From the NCBI GenBank assembly GCA_017608295.1, contig JAFCGF010000005.1, positions 117,924 through 181,923 of the forward strand: DNA of 64,000 nucleotides, in the 5' to 3' direction. Every line of letters begins with the position of its first letter. The first letter of the stretch is position 1. Below the pieces are notes generated by a model. That model made no database searches, was not told the DNA's origin, and saw only the letters and a program-made list of their open reading frames with translations. The DNA is from Candidatus Woesearchaeota archaeon. GTDB taxonomy: Archaea; Nanoarchaeota; Nanoarchaeia; Woesearchaeales; JAGVZT01. This document shows positions 51,247 to 59,946 of this stretch, piece by piece. A program made the translations under genes and the position numbers.

Positions 51247-53418
51247 TTAAAGGCCACATTCGTCACGGAATTTCTTTAAGCAAACTTCATGCTGGAAAAA
51301 AATCCCCTGCCTATCCATATCCAGTATCCGCTTTCCTCCTCTTGTTTCAATTTCGGGAGGGAATTCATCAATATACTCCATAGCGTCCAGTAGATGGCCA
51401 GGTAAACTCGAAAGAAATTCTTTCATCTTTGGTCCGTTCTCCTTAAAGAATTTATTGATTTGTTCTTTTGGATCCATAAGATCAGCCACTATGATTTTAT
51501 TGATACCCTTCCAATATTTTCTCCAAAACGTATCGACAAAGTAAAATCTAGCATTCCATAGAAGATTTCTCTGATGTCTTTCTAGAGTATCTTCATTGTA
51601 ATCGAATAGTTTTTTAAGTCTGTTCCTCTGCGCAGGTTTTAGCTCAAGATTTAGATTCTGTAATGTAGCTGCAGCGCAAATCGTTAGTAGAATATGTGTA
51701 AAATCTTGGTTAGTCACATGTTGGTTGTGGCCATCCTCTATGTCTCCATAAGTAATCCAAATTGAGTTGTGCAGCTCGCGACTTTCATAAAACTGCTCAA
51801 CTTTGGTTCTTGCAGCATGAGCCAAGTTCTTTGTGGCCATAAGATACTGACCAAGAAGAACCCGTCCAAGTTTATTTGGTGTGCCTGACATTGGATATCG
51901 GGTTCGAGGTTTCTTAGTACCAATGCATGCTTTTAGTTCTTTAAGCGGACGTAATGAAGACCCTCCTTTGAACTTACGTGATTTCCTCCGCCCCCTCTTC
52001 TTCTTTCCGGCGGAGACACTCCTACGGAGATAAAATCTTTCCTTATAGGTTTTAGGAATCCACTTTTCTGTTCCCTTCCAGTGACTGCGCATAGAAACGT
52101 AAAATAGCCCATACCGTTTCAGTTTTTCACGTAGAGTTCTATGAAGTTTATAATTCGCCCAGAGATCTGATGTTTTAATTGCTTCCTGCGTATTACTTGT
52201 CACTGCAATCTTTGATCCTAAGGAATCATTGAATGTCTTCTTAGCGGGATCATATAGGATACATATCTTAACTGGTATAAGGACTTCCGTCAGGTCAGGT
52301 GGGTCAGTCTCCTGCGAAATCTCGTAACACGCTGCAAGCGTTTGTGCGCCGTTCACTATAAACAGATTCGAAAAGATATAGGTGTCCTCCATTCCTTTGA
52401 CCGGAGTAGTTCTACTGGCTGTAGCTGTCAGGCCATTATGGTAGAGTCTAAACCGCTCGGGGTTGTCACTAAGTGTTCTACGAAGCTTGTCTTGGAAGCC
52501 AGTTTTACCTAAAGAGAACCGGACATTTTTCCCAAATAGAAACGGCCCCACATCTTTTCTGGCGAAGTGTGCAACTAGCTGTATGAGTGAGACGTATCCC
52601 ATCACTAGCTCCACTCCATCTTCAACGGATTTTGGTGCTATTATACCCCTAAAGGATAATTGTAAGTCTGGGAGCTCCTTCCAATCACATCTAACATCAG
52701 TAGCCTTGAATATCAGGTCTGGCCTGGAGATGAGGTTAGTGGGAAGCAGAATAAAGTTATCACCAGAGTCAATTCCAACATCTTTTAAGATTGTATCTAC
52801 GGACAAATCAGAGATGTCTGACCGAGTTATGTAAATGGGTTCAATCCTCCACGGGTCATTTTGCTTTTTGAATCTTTCATGTAAGCTTTGGAGATGGGCA
52901 ACCCAGTTCTGGTCCTTAGTTCTTATGGTATGAGTTTCACCCCTAATAATTCTAGCTTTCACGTCTCGTAGGAATTCTCTCAACTCCCGTGCGTCGTCGA
53001 TTGAGGTTCTGTCCTTACATTGAATTGGGTACATTACATGGTTTCTGCTATCAACAACAACCCCATCAATGCCTCCATCGCTATCTTTGGTACAATCGAA
53101 TGATAGGTCATCGACCCGGGAATTAAGTAATTTCTCACGATCATATGCTAATCCAGGAAATCTACATAGAAGTGCTAAGATGAGCAGCCCTTGCTTTTCT
53201 TTCTCGCCGTGTCGTTCAGTCAGTTCATCAATCAGTTCATCTTGAAAAGCATCTGGGGATAATTGCCCACCGATAAAGACATCTTCTTCCTCAACGTTGT
53301 ACAAGTTGAGTCCGTTTAGCTTATCAACATAAGTTTCAATTTCATACGTCTCTTCTAAATCCTCTGGATCAGTTGGTTCTTCATACACCGGTTTTGTTTC
53401 GTCATTTGCCATGTCCAT
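51247..53418 (-). CDS. AIPR (abortive phage infection) protein with N-terminal PD-(D/E)xK nuclease
   Basis: About 723 aa from ATG 53418. An acidic N-terminus precedes a restriction-endonuclease-like motif: DGGIDG near 115-120 and YPIQCK near 131-136, i.e. D-x(n)-QxK. The AIPR part (PF10592) follows, with KNVRFSLG, FRLYHNGLTATA and LFIVNGAQT near 298-361. A basic patch KKKRGRRKSRKFKG lies in the middle. It ends 21 bp from the convergent helicase gene. It is a good candidate for the DNA-cutting component of the island's restriction system. Proteins of this layout occur in phage-defence loci. Confidence 0.8.
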   Translation of the reverse strand: MDMANDETKPVYEEPTDPEDLEETYEIETYVDKLNGLNLYNVEEEDVFIGGQLSPDAFQDELIDELTERHGEKEKQGLLILALLCRFPGLAYDREKLLNSRVDDLSFDCTKDSDGGIDGVVVDSRNHVMYPIQCKDRTSIDDARELREFLRDVKARIIRGETHTIRTKDQNWVAHLQSLHERFKKQNDPWRIEPIYITRSDISDLSVDTILKDVGIDSGDNFILLPTNLISRPDLIFKATDVRCDWKELPDLQLSFRGIIAPKSVEDGVELVMGYVSLIQLVAHFARKDVGPFLFGKNVRFSLGKTGFQDKLRRTLSDNPERFRLYHNGLTATASRTTPVKGMEDTYIFSNLFIVNGAQTLAACYEISQETDPPDLTEVLIPVKICILYDPAKKTFNDSLGSKIAVTSNTQEAIKTSDLWANYKLHRTLREKLKRYGLFYVSMRSHWKGTEKWIPKTYKERFYLRRSVSAGKKKRGRRKSRKFKGGSSLRPLKELKACIGTKKPRTRYPMSGTPNKLGRVLLGQYLMATKNLAHAARTKVEQFYESRELHNSIWITYGDIEDGHNQHVTNQDFTHILLTICAAATLQNLNLELKPAQRNRLKKLFDYNEDTLERHQRNLLWNARFYFVDTFWRKYWKGINKIIVADLMDPKEQINKFFKENGPKMKEFLSSLPGHLLDAMEYIDEFPPEIETRGGKRILDMDRQGIFFQHEVCLKKFRDECGL

Positions 53419-53490
53419 CACTTTATGTAAAACTAACTAACTAACAACAGCTAACTAGAATAGAACTATAAATACCTTTCCAGACCTGAG

Positions 53491-53523
53491 TTTTTATCCC
53501 ATTTTCAGATTTTGGGATAAAAA
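53491..53523 (-). terminator. Inverted repeat after folE2, terminator or operator
   Basis: TTTTTATCCCA (53491-53501) pairs perfectly over 11 bp with TGGGATAAAAA (53513-53523). It directly follows the folE2 stop codon and precedes the AIPR gene start region, so it may end the preQ0 operon transcript. A shorter TTTATCCC/GGGATAAA pair is at 7062-7112. Confidence 0.6.
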
Positions 53524-54291
53524 TCATTTAGAAATCAAAGCATACGCATTGTGGTTGTGGATGCTCTCGAAGTTCTCACTCTCTACAGAATACCACGTGA
53601 TACGTGCATCCTTATCAAGATGGAGGCTAACAGCCCGGACCATATCCTCAACGAAACGTGGGTTGTCGTAAGCGCGTTCGGTTACGAATTTTTCGTCCTC
53701 GCGCTTTAAGAGAGCGAAAAGTTCGCTACTGGCTTCTTTCTCAACAATCTCCACAATCTCCTCTATCCACACAAATTCTTTGAATTTAATCTTAACTGTG
53801 ACGATACTCCTCTGATTATGTGCTCCTTTCTCTGAAATCTCCTTGGAACATGGACACAGGGTCTTAATGGGCACATTAACCTCGAGGATGAACTCTTCCT
53901 CTTGTCCATTGCCGTTGCCGACGAATCTACAGTGATAATCCATGAGGCTTTTCTTCTTTGACACAGGGGCTTCTTTCTCGATGAAATAGGGGAATGAGAT
54001 TTCGACGTGGGCATTCTTGGCATCTAGCACCTTCTTCATCTTCTGCAACAGGTCGCGCGTAACGTGCATATTAAATATCTCTCCTCGGTGCTCTTCGAGA
54101 ATCTCGACAAAACGGCTCATGTGGGTGCCCTTGAACTGGTGCGGCAAATCTACGTACATGTTGACCTGAGCAACAGTGTGTTGAAGATTCTTTTTTCTAT
54201 CGGCAATAGTGAGCGGCATCAGGATGCCCTTTATCCCGACCTTGTCAATTTTCTTGTTTCGGTCATCTCGAGCATTCTGTAAATCCATCAT
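53524..54291 (-). CDS. folE2: GTP cyclohydrolase IB (FolE2/MptA family)
   Basis: About 255 aa from ATG 54291, one base after the queE stop; a GTG at 54300 is an alternative. The family blocks are clear: GTHMSRFVEIL, CPCSKEISEKGAHNQRS (metal-binding Cys and the His near 158) and the C-terminal VESENFESIHNHNAYA. The enzyme opens GTP to 7,8-dihydroneopterin derivatives. In QueD-QueE-QueC context this is the first step to preQ0; FolE2 rather than FolE supplies dihydroneopterin triphosphate. It is the last gene in the five-gene operon. Confidence 0.95.
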   Translation of the reverse strand: MMDLQNARDDRNKKIDKVGIKGILMPLTIADRKKNLQHTVAQVNMYVDLPHQFKGTHMSRFVEILEEHRGEIFNMHVTRDLLQKMKKVLDAKNAHVEISFPYFIEKEAPVSKKKSLMDYHCRFVGNGNGQEEEFILEVNVPIKTLCPCSKEISEKGAHNQRSIVTVKIKFKEFVWIEEIVEIVEKEASSELFALLKREDEKFVTERAYDNPRFVEDMVRAVSLHLDKDARITWYSVESENFESIHNHNAYALISK

Positions 54292-54292
54292 C

Positions 54293-55003
54293 TCACACAC
54301 CCCTTAACTTATTCCATATATGAATCTGAAGCCGAGACGAGTATCGATACCCATATTGTTTGCACCATCCAATAACACGCTCTTCCTTCTCAATCAGTTC
54401 CTCACGGGAAGTGGCCTCAGGCATGAGGATTATCCTATTGGGTTCAATCGCCCTGGCTGTGATGTACGTCTCGAACACCTCACCTAAGTCACCTACAGAA
54501 TCGACCACGAACTTGAACCAGCAGTTATTACTACCAACAAGATACTCGATGACTGCGGGAATATAGCGCTTGTTTAATGGCACCCCGCTGTTCTTCAGCT
54601 TTGGAGAGGCGTTTATTTGGTCAATTAATTCGTAGAACCCTGGTGCTTCTAGGGTTGCATTAGTCTCGAGCTCGAGGTACACTCCTTCGTCTTTCAATGC
54701 TCTAACAAATGGGATGAGCTGCTTCCACTGCAGCACTGGTTCGCCGCCAGTAATAACGAGGTGCGCCTCCTGAGAGATAAGCTTCTCCCACCACCCCTCC
54801 TTCTTCCAGGATTCTACAATCTCCTCAAAGGACCATTCCCGTCCCTGCTTCCACACTTCAATAGTATCGCAAGGCCACTTGCAGAGGAGGTTGCAGCCTT
54901 GCAGCCGAAGAAATACTGCTGGAACTCCCATAGTGGCTCCTTCTCCTTGAACTGAGTAGAACTGTTCACTTACCTTAATTGAGCCTTTAGGAACGTGTTT
55001 CAT
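54293..55003 (-). CDS. queE: 7-carboxy-7-deazaguanine synthase QueE (radical SAM)
   Basis: About 236 aa from ATG 55003, overlapping the queC end by 17 bp. SVQGEGATMGVPAVFLRLQ precedes the radical-SAM Cys cluster CNLLCKWPC. The spacing is Cx3Cx3C instead of the usual Cx3Cx2C, because a Pro is inserted before the last Cys (about residues 37-45). ITGGEPVLQW is the SAM-binding GGEP motif. The enzyme contracts carboxy-tetrahydropterin to 7-carboxy-7-deazaguanine, the third step to preQ0. Confidence 0.95.
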   Translation of the reverse strand: MKHVPKGSIKVSEQFYSVQGEGATMGVPAVFLRLQGCNLLCKWPCDTIEVWKQGREWSFEEIVESWKKEGWWEKLISQEAHLVITGGEPVLQWKQLIPFVRALKDEGVYLELETNATLEAPGFYELIDQINASPKLKNSGVPLNKRYIPAVIEYLVGSNNCWFKFVVDSVGDLGEVFETYITARAIEPNRIILMPEATSREELIEKEERVIGWCKQYGYRYSSRLQIHIWNKLRGV

Positions 55004-55649
55004 AGTCAATCGGGTCTTCCATGCCTGCTGTCTCGAAAGCTTCCAAGCGTTCTACGCAACTGCCACACTTACCACAAGCCTTTTCACGGCCCTTATAGCA
55101 GGTCCAGGTTAAGCTGTAATCCACTCCAAGTTCTTTGCCTCTGCTAGCGATATATCCCTTGTCTTTGTCTACATAGGGTGCACGGAGTTCGAGTTTGTGC
55201 TCATCACATATCTCAATCACTTTTCTCATGGCATCAACGAACTCTGTCCGGCAATCGTGATAAATCGCGTGGTCCCCTCCGTGTGCACCATAGTAAAGGT
55301 AATCCACTTTTAGACTGATGGCGTATGAAGCTGCTAAAGCGAGCATCACCATATTCCTATTCGGCACGACAGTAATCTTCATATTTTCCTCTTCGTAATG
55401 TCCGTCTGGAACGTCGATGTGTTGTCGTGTAAGGGCACTCTCAGCCAAACTGTTTAATGCTGGTGTTTTCACAGAACGAAAGGGTATACCCAGTTTTTCG
55501 CATGTCCTCCTAGCCATCTCCAACTCTTTCTTGTGCTTCTGCCCGTAATCAAAGCTGAGGGCATAGGTATCGTGGCCCTGACTCACGACATCATAGAGTA
55601 GCGTAGTGCTATCCATGCCACCAGAGAGCACACACACTGCCTTTGTCAT
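54987..55649 (-). CDS. queC: 7-cyano-7-deazaguanine (preQ0) synthase QueC
   Basis: 220 aa. PP-loop ATPase motif LSGGMDST at 8-15 and the C-terminal zinc site CYKG...CGKCGSC are complete, as is FDYGQKHKKEL. QueC converts carboxy-deazaguanine with ammonia and two ATP to preQ0. The start overlaps the queD stop by 4 bp. Here preQ0 is the presumed substrate of the neighbouring DpdA-like enzyme. Confidence 0.97.
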   Translation of the reverse strand: MTKAVCVLSGGMDSTTLLYDVVSQGHDTYALSFDYGQKHKKELEMARRTCEKLGIPFRSVKTPALNSLAESALTRQHIDVPDGHYEEENMKITVVPNRNMVMLALAASYAISLKVDYLYYGAHGGDHAIYHDCRTEFVDAMRKVIEICDEHKLELRAPYVDKDKGYIASRGKELGVDYSLTWTCYKGREKACGKCGSCVERLEAFETAGMEDPIDYETRS

Positions 55650-56068
55650 TTCTCTTCACCCCTGTATGATGCAGAGGAGGTAGGTGTTTCCCAGAGGATA
55701 ACTTCAACCACGGCGAGGTCTGCTTCCCTTAGTTGATTGTAAATCCATTTCGAGAGGTTCTCGGCTGTTGATTCAAAATCCATAATCTGGAGTTGCAGTG
55801 GGCGCTCTTGAGTCTCGCTGATTTTCTGCAGCGCTGCTACCAAAGGGTCTCCCTTTGAAAGCGTTAGGGCATGGTCAAGCTTTTCGAGAACCGTCTCTTT
55901 GACGATTTTCTTCAAATCGCCGAAGTCCATGACGAAGCCGTTCTTATCTGGCTCACCCTCAATGGTCACCTGTAACTTGTAGGTGTGGCCGTGCAGGTTG
56001 TAGCACTTGCCTTTGTGAAATGGCAATCTGTGCCCCATATCAAATGTGAAGTCTTTTGAGATTCTCAT
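55646..56068 (-). CDS. queD: 6-carboxytetrahydropterin synthase QueD
   Basis: 140 aa. The QueD/PTPS signature is present: MGHRLPFHKGKC with the catalytic Cys in CxxxHGH (CYNLHGHTY), then MDFGDLK, LDHALTL and the Glu in WETPTSS. QueD turns dihydroneopterin triphosphate into 6-carboxytetrahydropterin. It overlaps the RHH gene and queC by 4 bp each. Confidence 0.95.
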   Translation of the reverse strand: MRISKDFTFDMGHRLPFHKGKCYNLHGHTYKLQVTIEGEPDKNGFVMDFGDLKKIVKETVLEKLDHALTLSKGDPLVAALQKISETQERPLQLQIMDFESTAENLSKWIYNQLREADLAVVEVILWETPTSSASYRGEEK

Positions 56069-56250
56069 GGTTCTTCCCTCTTGTCAACGAGCCGACCGTG
56101 GCGAGCGTCAATCTCACCCATAAAGTCTAGCATCTTCCGTAAAGCGGTTCTCACTGCATCTGAGAAGTTGACGAACTTCTTATCGTCACCAACGTGTTCA
56201 TTCACATCGTTAATGATGTGCTGCGGTATGTTGACAGTAACCTTTGGCAT
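56065..56250 (-). CDS. Ribbon-helix-helix regulator heading the preQ0 operon
   Basis: 61 aa. KVTVNIPQHIINDVNEHV is the RHH beta strand and first helix; FVNFSDAVRTALRKMLDF the second helix. TATA box ATATAAAA (56295-56302, minus) lies 45 bp upstream. As the first gene of the operon and divergent from the DpdA-like gene, it probably autoregulates both sides. The inverted repeats it would bind were not identified with certainty. Confidence 0.8.
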   Translation of the reverse strand: MPKVTVNIPQHIINDVNEHVGDDKKFVNFSDAVRTALRKMLDFMGEIDARHGRLVDKREEP

Positions 56251-56294
56251 AGTATTCCCCCCGTGTGGCTAGGGCCATCCACTCATAAGGGGGC

Positions 56295-56373
56295 TTTTAT
56301 ATCGGGGCTTTTTATGTCTTTCGCTCTGCAAGTCGGAAATCTGGCGGTCTCAAGGAGAAAATAGATTTAAATA
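56295..56373. promoter_or_regulatory. Divergent promoters of the preQ0 operon and the dpdA-like gene
   Basis: On the minus strand ATATAAAA (56295-56302) serves the RHH-queD-queC-queE-folE2 operon. On the plus strand TTTAAATA (56366-56373) lies 25-32 bp before ATG 56398 and makes the dpdA-like transcript leaderless. Both transcripts start within 120 bp, so one regulator can control precursor synthesis and DNA modification together. Confidence 0.6.
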
Positions 56374-56397
56374 AACACTACAAGTTCTCTTATTGCG

Positions 56398-58338
56398 ATG
56401 ACTATAGAGTTCTCAGTAAAAGGGGGAGGGCTTGGCCAGTACCGCCAAGGCACCATACGATACAAGGGGTCCAACTTTGAAACCCCCCTGTACTTCCCAT
56501 CCCTAAATATCATGACAGGCCCCCCAACAGGTAGCGGCATCTACCAAAACGGAGGGTTCCATCGCTGGCTGAAGATACTGCATATCCACAAAAGTGAACG
56601 GCCGGTGTTCCTTACACAGGTTCTTCATTTTCTTGAGTATGGTATCTATCGTAAGGAGAAGCTAGCAGCGTGGACTCAGAAGTCCTTTGAGTCCTGGATT
56701 AATCAAAACCTCAAAAAGGCCAAGAAACCCCTCATTATGTTTGATTCGGGCGGATTTCAATTCATGAATGACGTAAATGATGACCTCAAGCGGTTTCTTA
56801 AGGATCAACTAGAGATAAATGTTGACACTGGCGACATATTGGATTTACAGCTACAATTGGGTGCCCCCCTCTTGATTTCTTTTGATTATCCCCTCCAACC
56901 GAATCTAGCCCTCGCTGAAGCCAGAAATAGGTCTCAACAGAGCATAAAGAACTGCATACTCACGCTTCAAAGGCTAGCCAAACAAAACACCTCGCCTTTG
57001 CCCTTTTTAGCAATACATGGACGAACTAAGGCTGAGGTCACGGCTTACTGCAGAAAGCTCTTCGCTGACATTGAGGCAAAGGGTCTTCAAAATGAACGTT
57101 TTGGTTTAGCATTGGGTTCGATGGTTCCCTTTGCCTTTGGGGGGAGAACTCGAGACTACTTGAAAATTCTTCAGTGCACAGCCGCACTTAAGGATGCTAT
57201 CCCAAAAGAGTACGGTGATGTGCCTGTCCATGTCCTAGGAATGTCAGGAGCAATTATGCCTGCGCTAATGCTCTTGGGCGTTGACAGCTTCGATGGCTCA
57301 TCATCCACCATGGCTGCTACGAACCTGAAATATGATAGTCTCAATGGGGGAACTAAGTTTCACTCTGTCAAAGATGGGCGTCTGAGCTGCCAGTGCCGGG
57401 GGTGCAAGATACTAAATGAAACGGGTTTGGACATGGCTCAAATCCATAAAATCCTTCAAACAGGGGAGCGGGTAGAATTTGACTTCCTCACAGAACACGA
57501 CCCTCGGCCCCCACTCAATTTACCTCAGAATGACCATCGTTCCGCCTTGTACGCGTTTGTCGCATATCATAACTATTCCGTAATCCTCGAGCGTCTTGCC
57601 AACTATAAGAAGGCTCTCAGAGAAGGGGACGGTATTATTGATATCTTGAAGAATTCCAATATGGGTAGTCGCTCAGAACACTCTAGGGTTCTAAAATTTC
57701 TCGACAAACGCATTCCTGACTTGAAGCTCAGGAAAAAGATTCCAATCGAGGTTCAAGGTAAGCTCACAAGATATGGCGTTCGGAACACGCAGAACGATAT
57801 CAAAACCCCTCCTTTTTCCTTAAGATACAATCGGAACAGCTTTACGGTCCCCTCACACTATAAGCCCCCAAAAGGGAAGGACATTTGTTTGATTGTCCCA
57901 TGCTCAAAGAAAAAACCCTACTCCAGTTCACCAAGTCACAAGGCAATGTTTGATTTCCTCACATCACATTTGGGTGGCGAGCTCAAGAGGATTCACAAGG
58001 TAACTTTGTCGGGGTTGTATGGGCCTGTGCCCGAGGAGTACGAGAATCGAGACTGCGTTGCGGGCTATGATTATATGCTCAAAGAAAGCCCAATTTATGC
58101 TAATCAAAGGGATACTGTTACTAAGAGACTCACTAACTATCTGCAACAACAGGGCGCTCGCTATAGGGCAGTGTTGGGATACTGTACTAAGGAACCATAT
58201 CGTCGCATCATAAGAAATTCCTTCGAACAATTGCCCGGCGGTTTCGAGTCCTACCAACTAATCCCAAAGGACACAAGTAAGAACCTAACGGATGAAAACA
58301 ATTTGAGAATCTTGTTAAACAGGCTTCGTTCTCTCTGA
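56398..58338 (+). CDS. dpdA: DpdA-like transglycosylase fused to an ArcS-type domain
   Basis: 646 aa. The N-terminal part is a tRNA-guanine-transglycosylase (TIM-barrel) domain in the DpdA style. FDSGGFQ (115-121) carries the Asp of the TGT active site, LGVDSFDGSS (293-302) the nucleophile region, and CQCRGC (331-336) with His391 the zinc site. LQLGAPLLISFDYP is DpdA-like. The C-terminal part has PCSKKKPYSSSPSH (501-514), an exact match to the ArcS motif PC-x3-KPY-x2-S-x2-H. ArcS converts preQ0 in tRNA to archaeosine. No PUA domain follows, unlike in archaeal TgtA and ArcS. I infer insertion of preQ0 into DNA and its conversion to deoxyarchaeosine by one protein. An alternative is an unusual tRNA archaeosine enzyme. 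Confidence 0.8.
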   Translation: MTIEFSVKGGGLGQYRQGTIRYKGSNFETPLYFPSLNIMTGPPTGSGIYQNGGFHRWLKILHIHKSERPVFLTQVLHFLEYGIYRKEKLAAWTQKSFESWINQNLKKAKKPLIMFDSGGFQFMNDVNDDLKRFLKDQLEINVDTGDILDLQLQLGAPLLISFDYPLQPNLALAEARNRSQQSIKNCILTLQRLAKQNTSPLPFLAIHGRTKAEVTAYCRKLFADIEAKGLQNERFGLALGSMVPFAFGGRTRDYLKILQCTAALKDAIPKEYGDVPVHVLGMSGAIMPALMLLGVDSFDGSSSTMAATNLKYDSLNGGTKFHSVKDGRLSCQCRGCKILNETGLDMAQIHKILQTGERVEFDFLTEHDPRPPLNLPQNDHRSALYAFVAYHNYSVILERLANYKKALREGDGIIDILKNSNMGSRSEHSRVLKFLDKRIPDLKLRKKIPIEVQGKLTRYGVRNTQNDIKTPPFSLRYNRNSFTVPSHYKPPKGKDICLIVPCSKKKPYSSSPSHKAMFDFLTSHLGGELKRIHKVTLSGLYGPVPEEYENRDCVAGYDYMLKESPIYANQRDTVTKRLTNYLQQQGARYRAVLGYCTKEPYRRIIRNSFEQLPGGFESYQLIPKDTSKNLTDENNLRILLNRLRSL

Positions 58339-58341
58339 GCT

Positions 58342-59859
58342 TCAGCCACCCGCCTTAAGCAATTCTGACAATACCAGTAGGTGGAGCACTTGCTCTCCTA
58401 TTTGTAGGCGGTATCTTCCCCGGAGGATTTTCTTTGCGCTAACTGGTTTTCCTAGATAGCTCTCAGGTAATATGCCATTGTTCCAACAGGCCAGTGCACG
58501 AAGTTCTGATAAATCGTGGTGCTGCTGGAAGAAGTCGCTCGCAGACACTACAACATTCATGAAGAATGGTTGACTATTTCCAAATCCTTTTGCTACGAAG
58601 TTTTTCTCTTTTGGATGAAATTCTACGAGTTCAAAAGGTAGGCTTCCACCCAAAGAAGCCAATGCAACTAGGTTCATTGCAACTTCTAGCTCATTGGTGG
58701 GATTGGTAAGAATAGTCTGCGCTTCCGAGACACGTTGCAATCTTGCCTTTGAGTATTTCTTCGTCCTCGGGAGTTTGTTTAGTTCTTTGAATCTCTTAAA
58801 CCAAGGATCAGTTAGGATTTCATCACGAATATAGTTTCGCACTACTTTCTTCACGGCCCTGAATACCCTGTTTCTCTGGATAGTGTTTCTATTCGCATTC
58901 AACTGAAACTGGTTACAGTTGACAATGAAGTGGAAACTGTGATAACCAACATCAACAATTTCATTGACGCGCTCGATATTGATGTAGTCCTTAGCGAACC
59001 AAACACCCATCAGGTACTTTGCGCTGTCCGTCAAGATATGCTTGGATTTAGCTCTCTTACCCGCTACAGCTCCAATGATTTCAATCTTTATGCCCGGAAT
59101 CTTGAGGATTTTGGGACCATAGTGCTTACACATGAATTGAGAGCGCTCAGGTTGATATCTCGCCCGATAGCCCATAGAATCTCTTCGAGGTAAGCGATGC
59201 TTGCCACTCATAGTTACAATGGAATCCTCGGGCTTCGCATTTTCGTTCAACCATTTCTCCAGACCTGATGCATCAATCTGTATCTGGAATGGTTTCGCTT
59301 TTCGGTTAAATAGCGGCTTCGAACTTCCCCCGATGGTATTCCAAAAGATATACTCGCGGAGTGAACTAAGTGTGAACTGTTTGTAACGGTTTTCAAAAAA
59401 TCCCACTACGGTGACTTTAGAGTGGGTGTGTTTTTTATTAACAATCTTCCTTGTGATTACGGGCTCTGGGAGAGACTGATTCCGCAAATTCAGCCATGAA
59501 TCCTTTACCTTCACCTTGTATCTCACGCGCTGCCCATTCTCCTTGGACACACTGTCAATGTAGAACTCATCTGACCGATAACAAATTTTAGTGCCGTAGC
59601 CTTTCTCCCCAATCTGTTTACTCTTATCAGAGAACCCCAGATTGAGAAAATTATGAATGTCCTGGGCAGTCATCCCACGACCATTATCCTTTATCTCAAT
59701 TACAAGACGCTCAAACTCGTCCACATTAGTCTTAATCCATACCTTTGATGCCCCGGCGTCATGAGCGTTACTTAGAGCTTCTCTAATCAACTCCAATGGG
59801 TTCTTGAAGTTATTGGATATCTCATATAAAGCCCTAACAACGTTCGCCCGTGGTTTCAT
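58342..59859 (-). CDS. GHKL (Hsp90/MutL/histidine-kinase-type) ATPase
   Basis: 505 aa. The Bergerat ATP-binding fold is clear at the N-terminus: N box ELIREALSNAHDAGAS, G1 DNGRGM, and G2 GEKGYGTKICY. Residues about 200-330 may be a transducer domain. The C-terminal third is helical without a known motif. The protein is like MORC- or paraMORC-type ATPases used in DNA compaction or defence. It ends 4 bp from the convergent dpdA-like gene and lies downstream of the SMC-like ATPase genes on the same strand. A role as DNA clamp or sensor is inferred. Confidence 0.75.
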   Translation of the reverse strand: MKPRANVVRALYEISNNFKNPLELIREALSNAHDAGASKVWIKTNVDEFERLVIEIKDNGRGMTAQDIHNFLNLGFSDKSKQIGEKGYGTKICYRSDEFYIDSVSKENGQRVRYKVKVKDSWLNLRNQSLPEPVITRKIVNKKHTHSKVTVVGFFENRYKQFTLSSLREYIFWNTIGGSSKPLFNRKAKPFQIQIDASGLEKWLNENAKPEDSIVTMSGKHRLPRRDSMGYRARYQPERSQFMCKHYGPKILKIPGIKIEIIGAVAGKRAKSKHILTDSAKYLMGVWFAKDYINIERVNEIVDVGYHSFHFIVNCNQFQLNANRNTIQRNRVFRAVKKVVRNYIRDEILTDPWFKRFKELNKLPRTKKYSKARLQRVSEAQTILTNPTNELEVAMNLVALASLGGSLPFELVEFHPKEKNFVAKGFGNSQPFFMNVVVSASDFFQQHHDLSELRALACWNNGILPESYLGKPVSAKKILRGRYRLQIGEQVLHLLVLSELLKAGG

Positions 59860-59946
59860 GATTGCCTCCGAAATGCTCTATTCTAGTCCTCTACGGGACG
59901 TTTTTTATAGTTTTTGATGAAATTTCCGGAAGATTTTCGATGCCTG

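Noticed and set aside
48143..53418. A DISARM system based on the SNF2 helicase
   Set aside because: No DrmA, DrmB, DrmC or DNA methyltransferase gene is present; the neighbours are preQ0 genes.
56398..58338. Plain archaeal tRNA archaeosine enzyme (TgtA or ArcS)
   Set aside because: The protein combines active TGT residues with the ArcS motif and lacks a PUA domain, and its GVDSFDGSS and QLGAPLLISFDYP blocks look like DpdA. Kept only as the alternative explanation.
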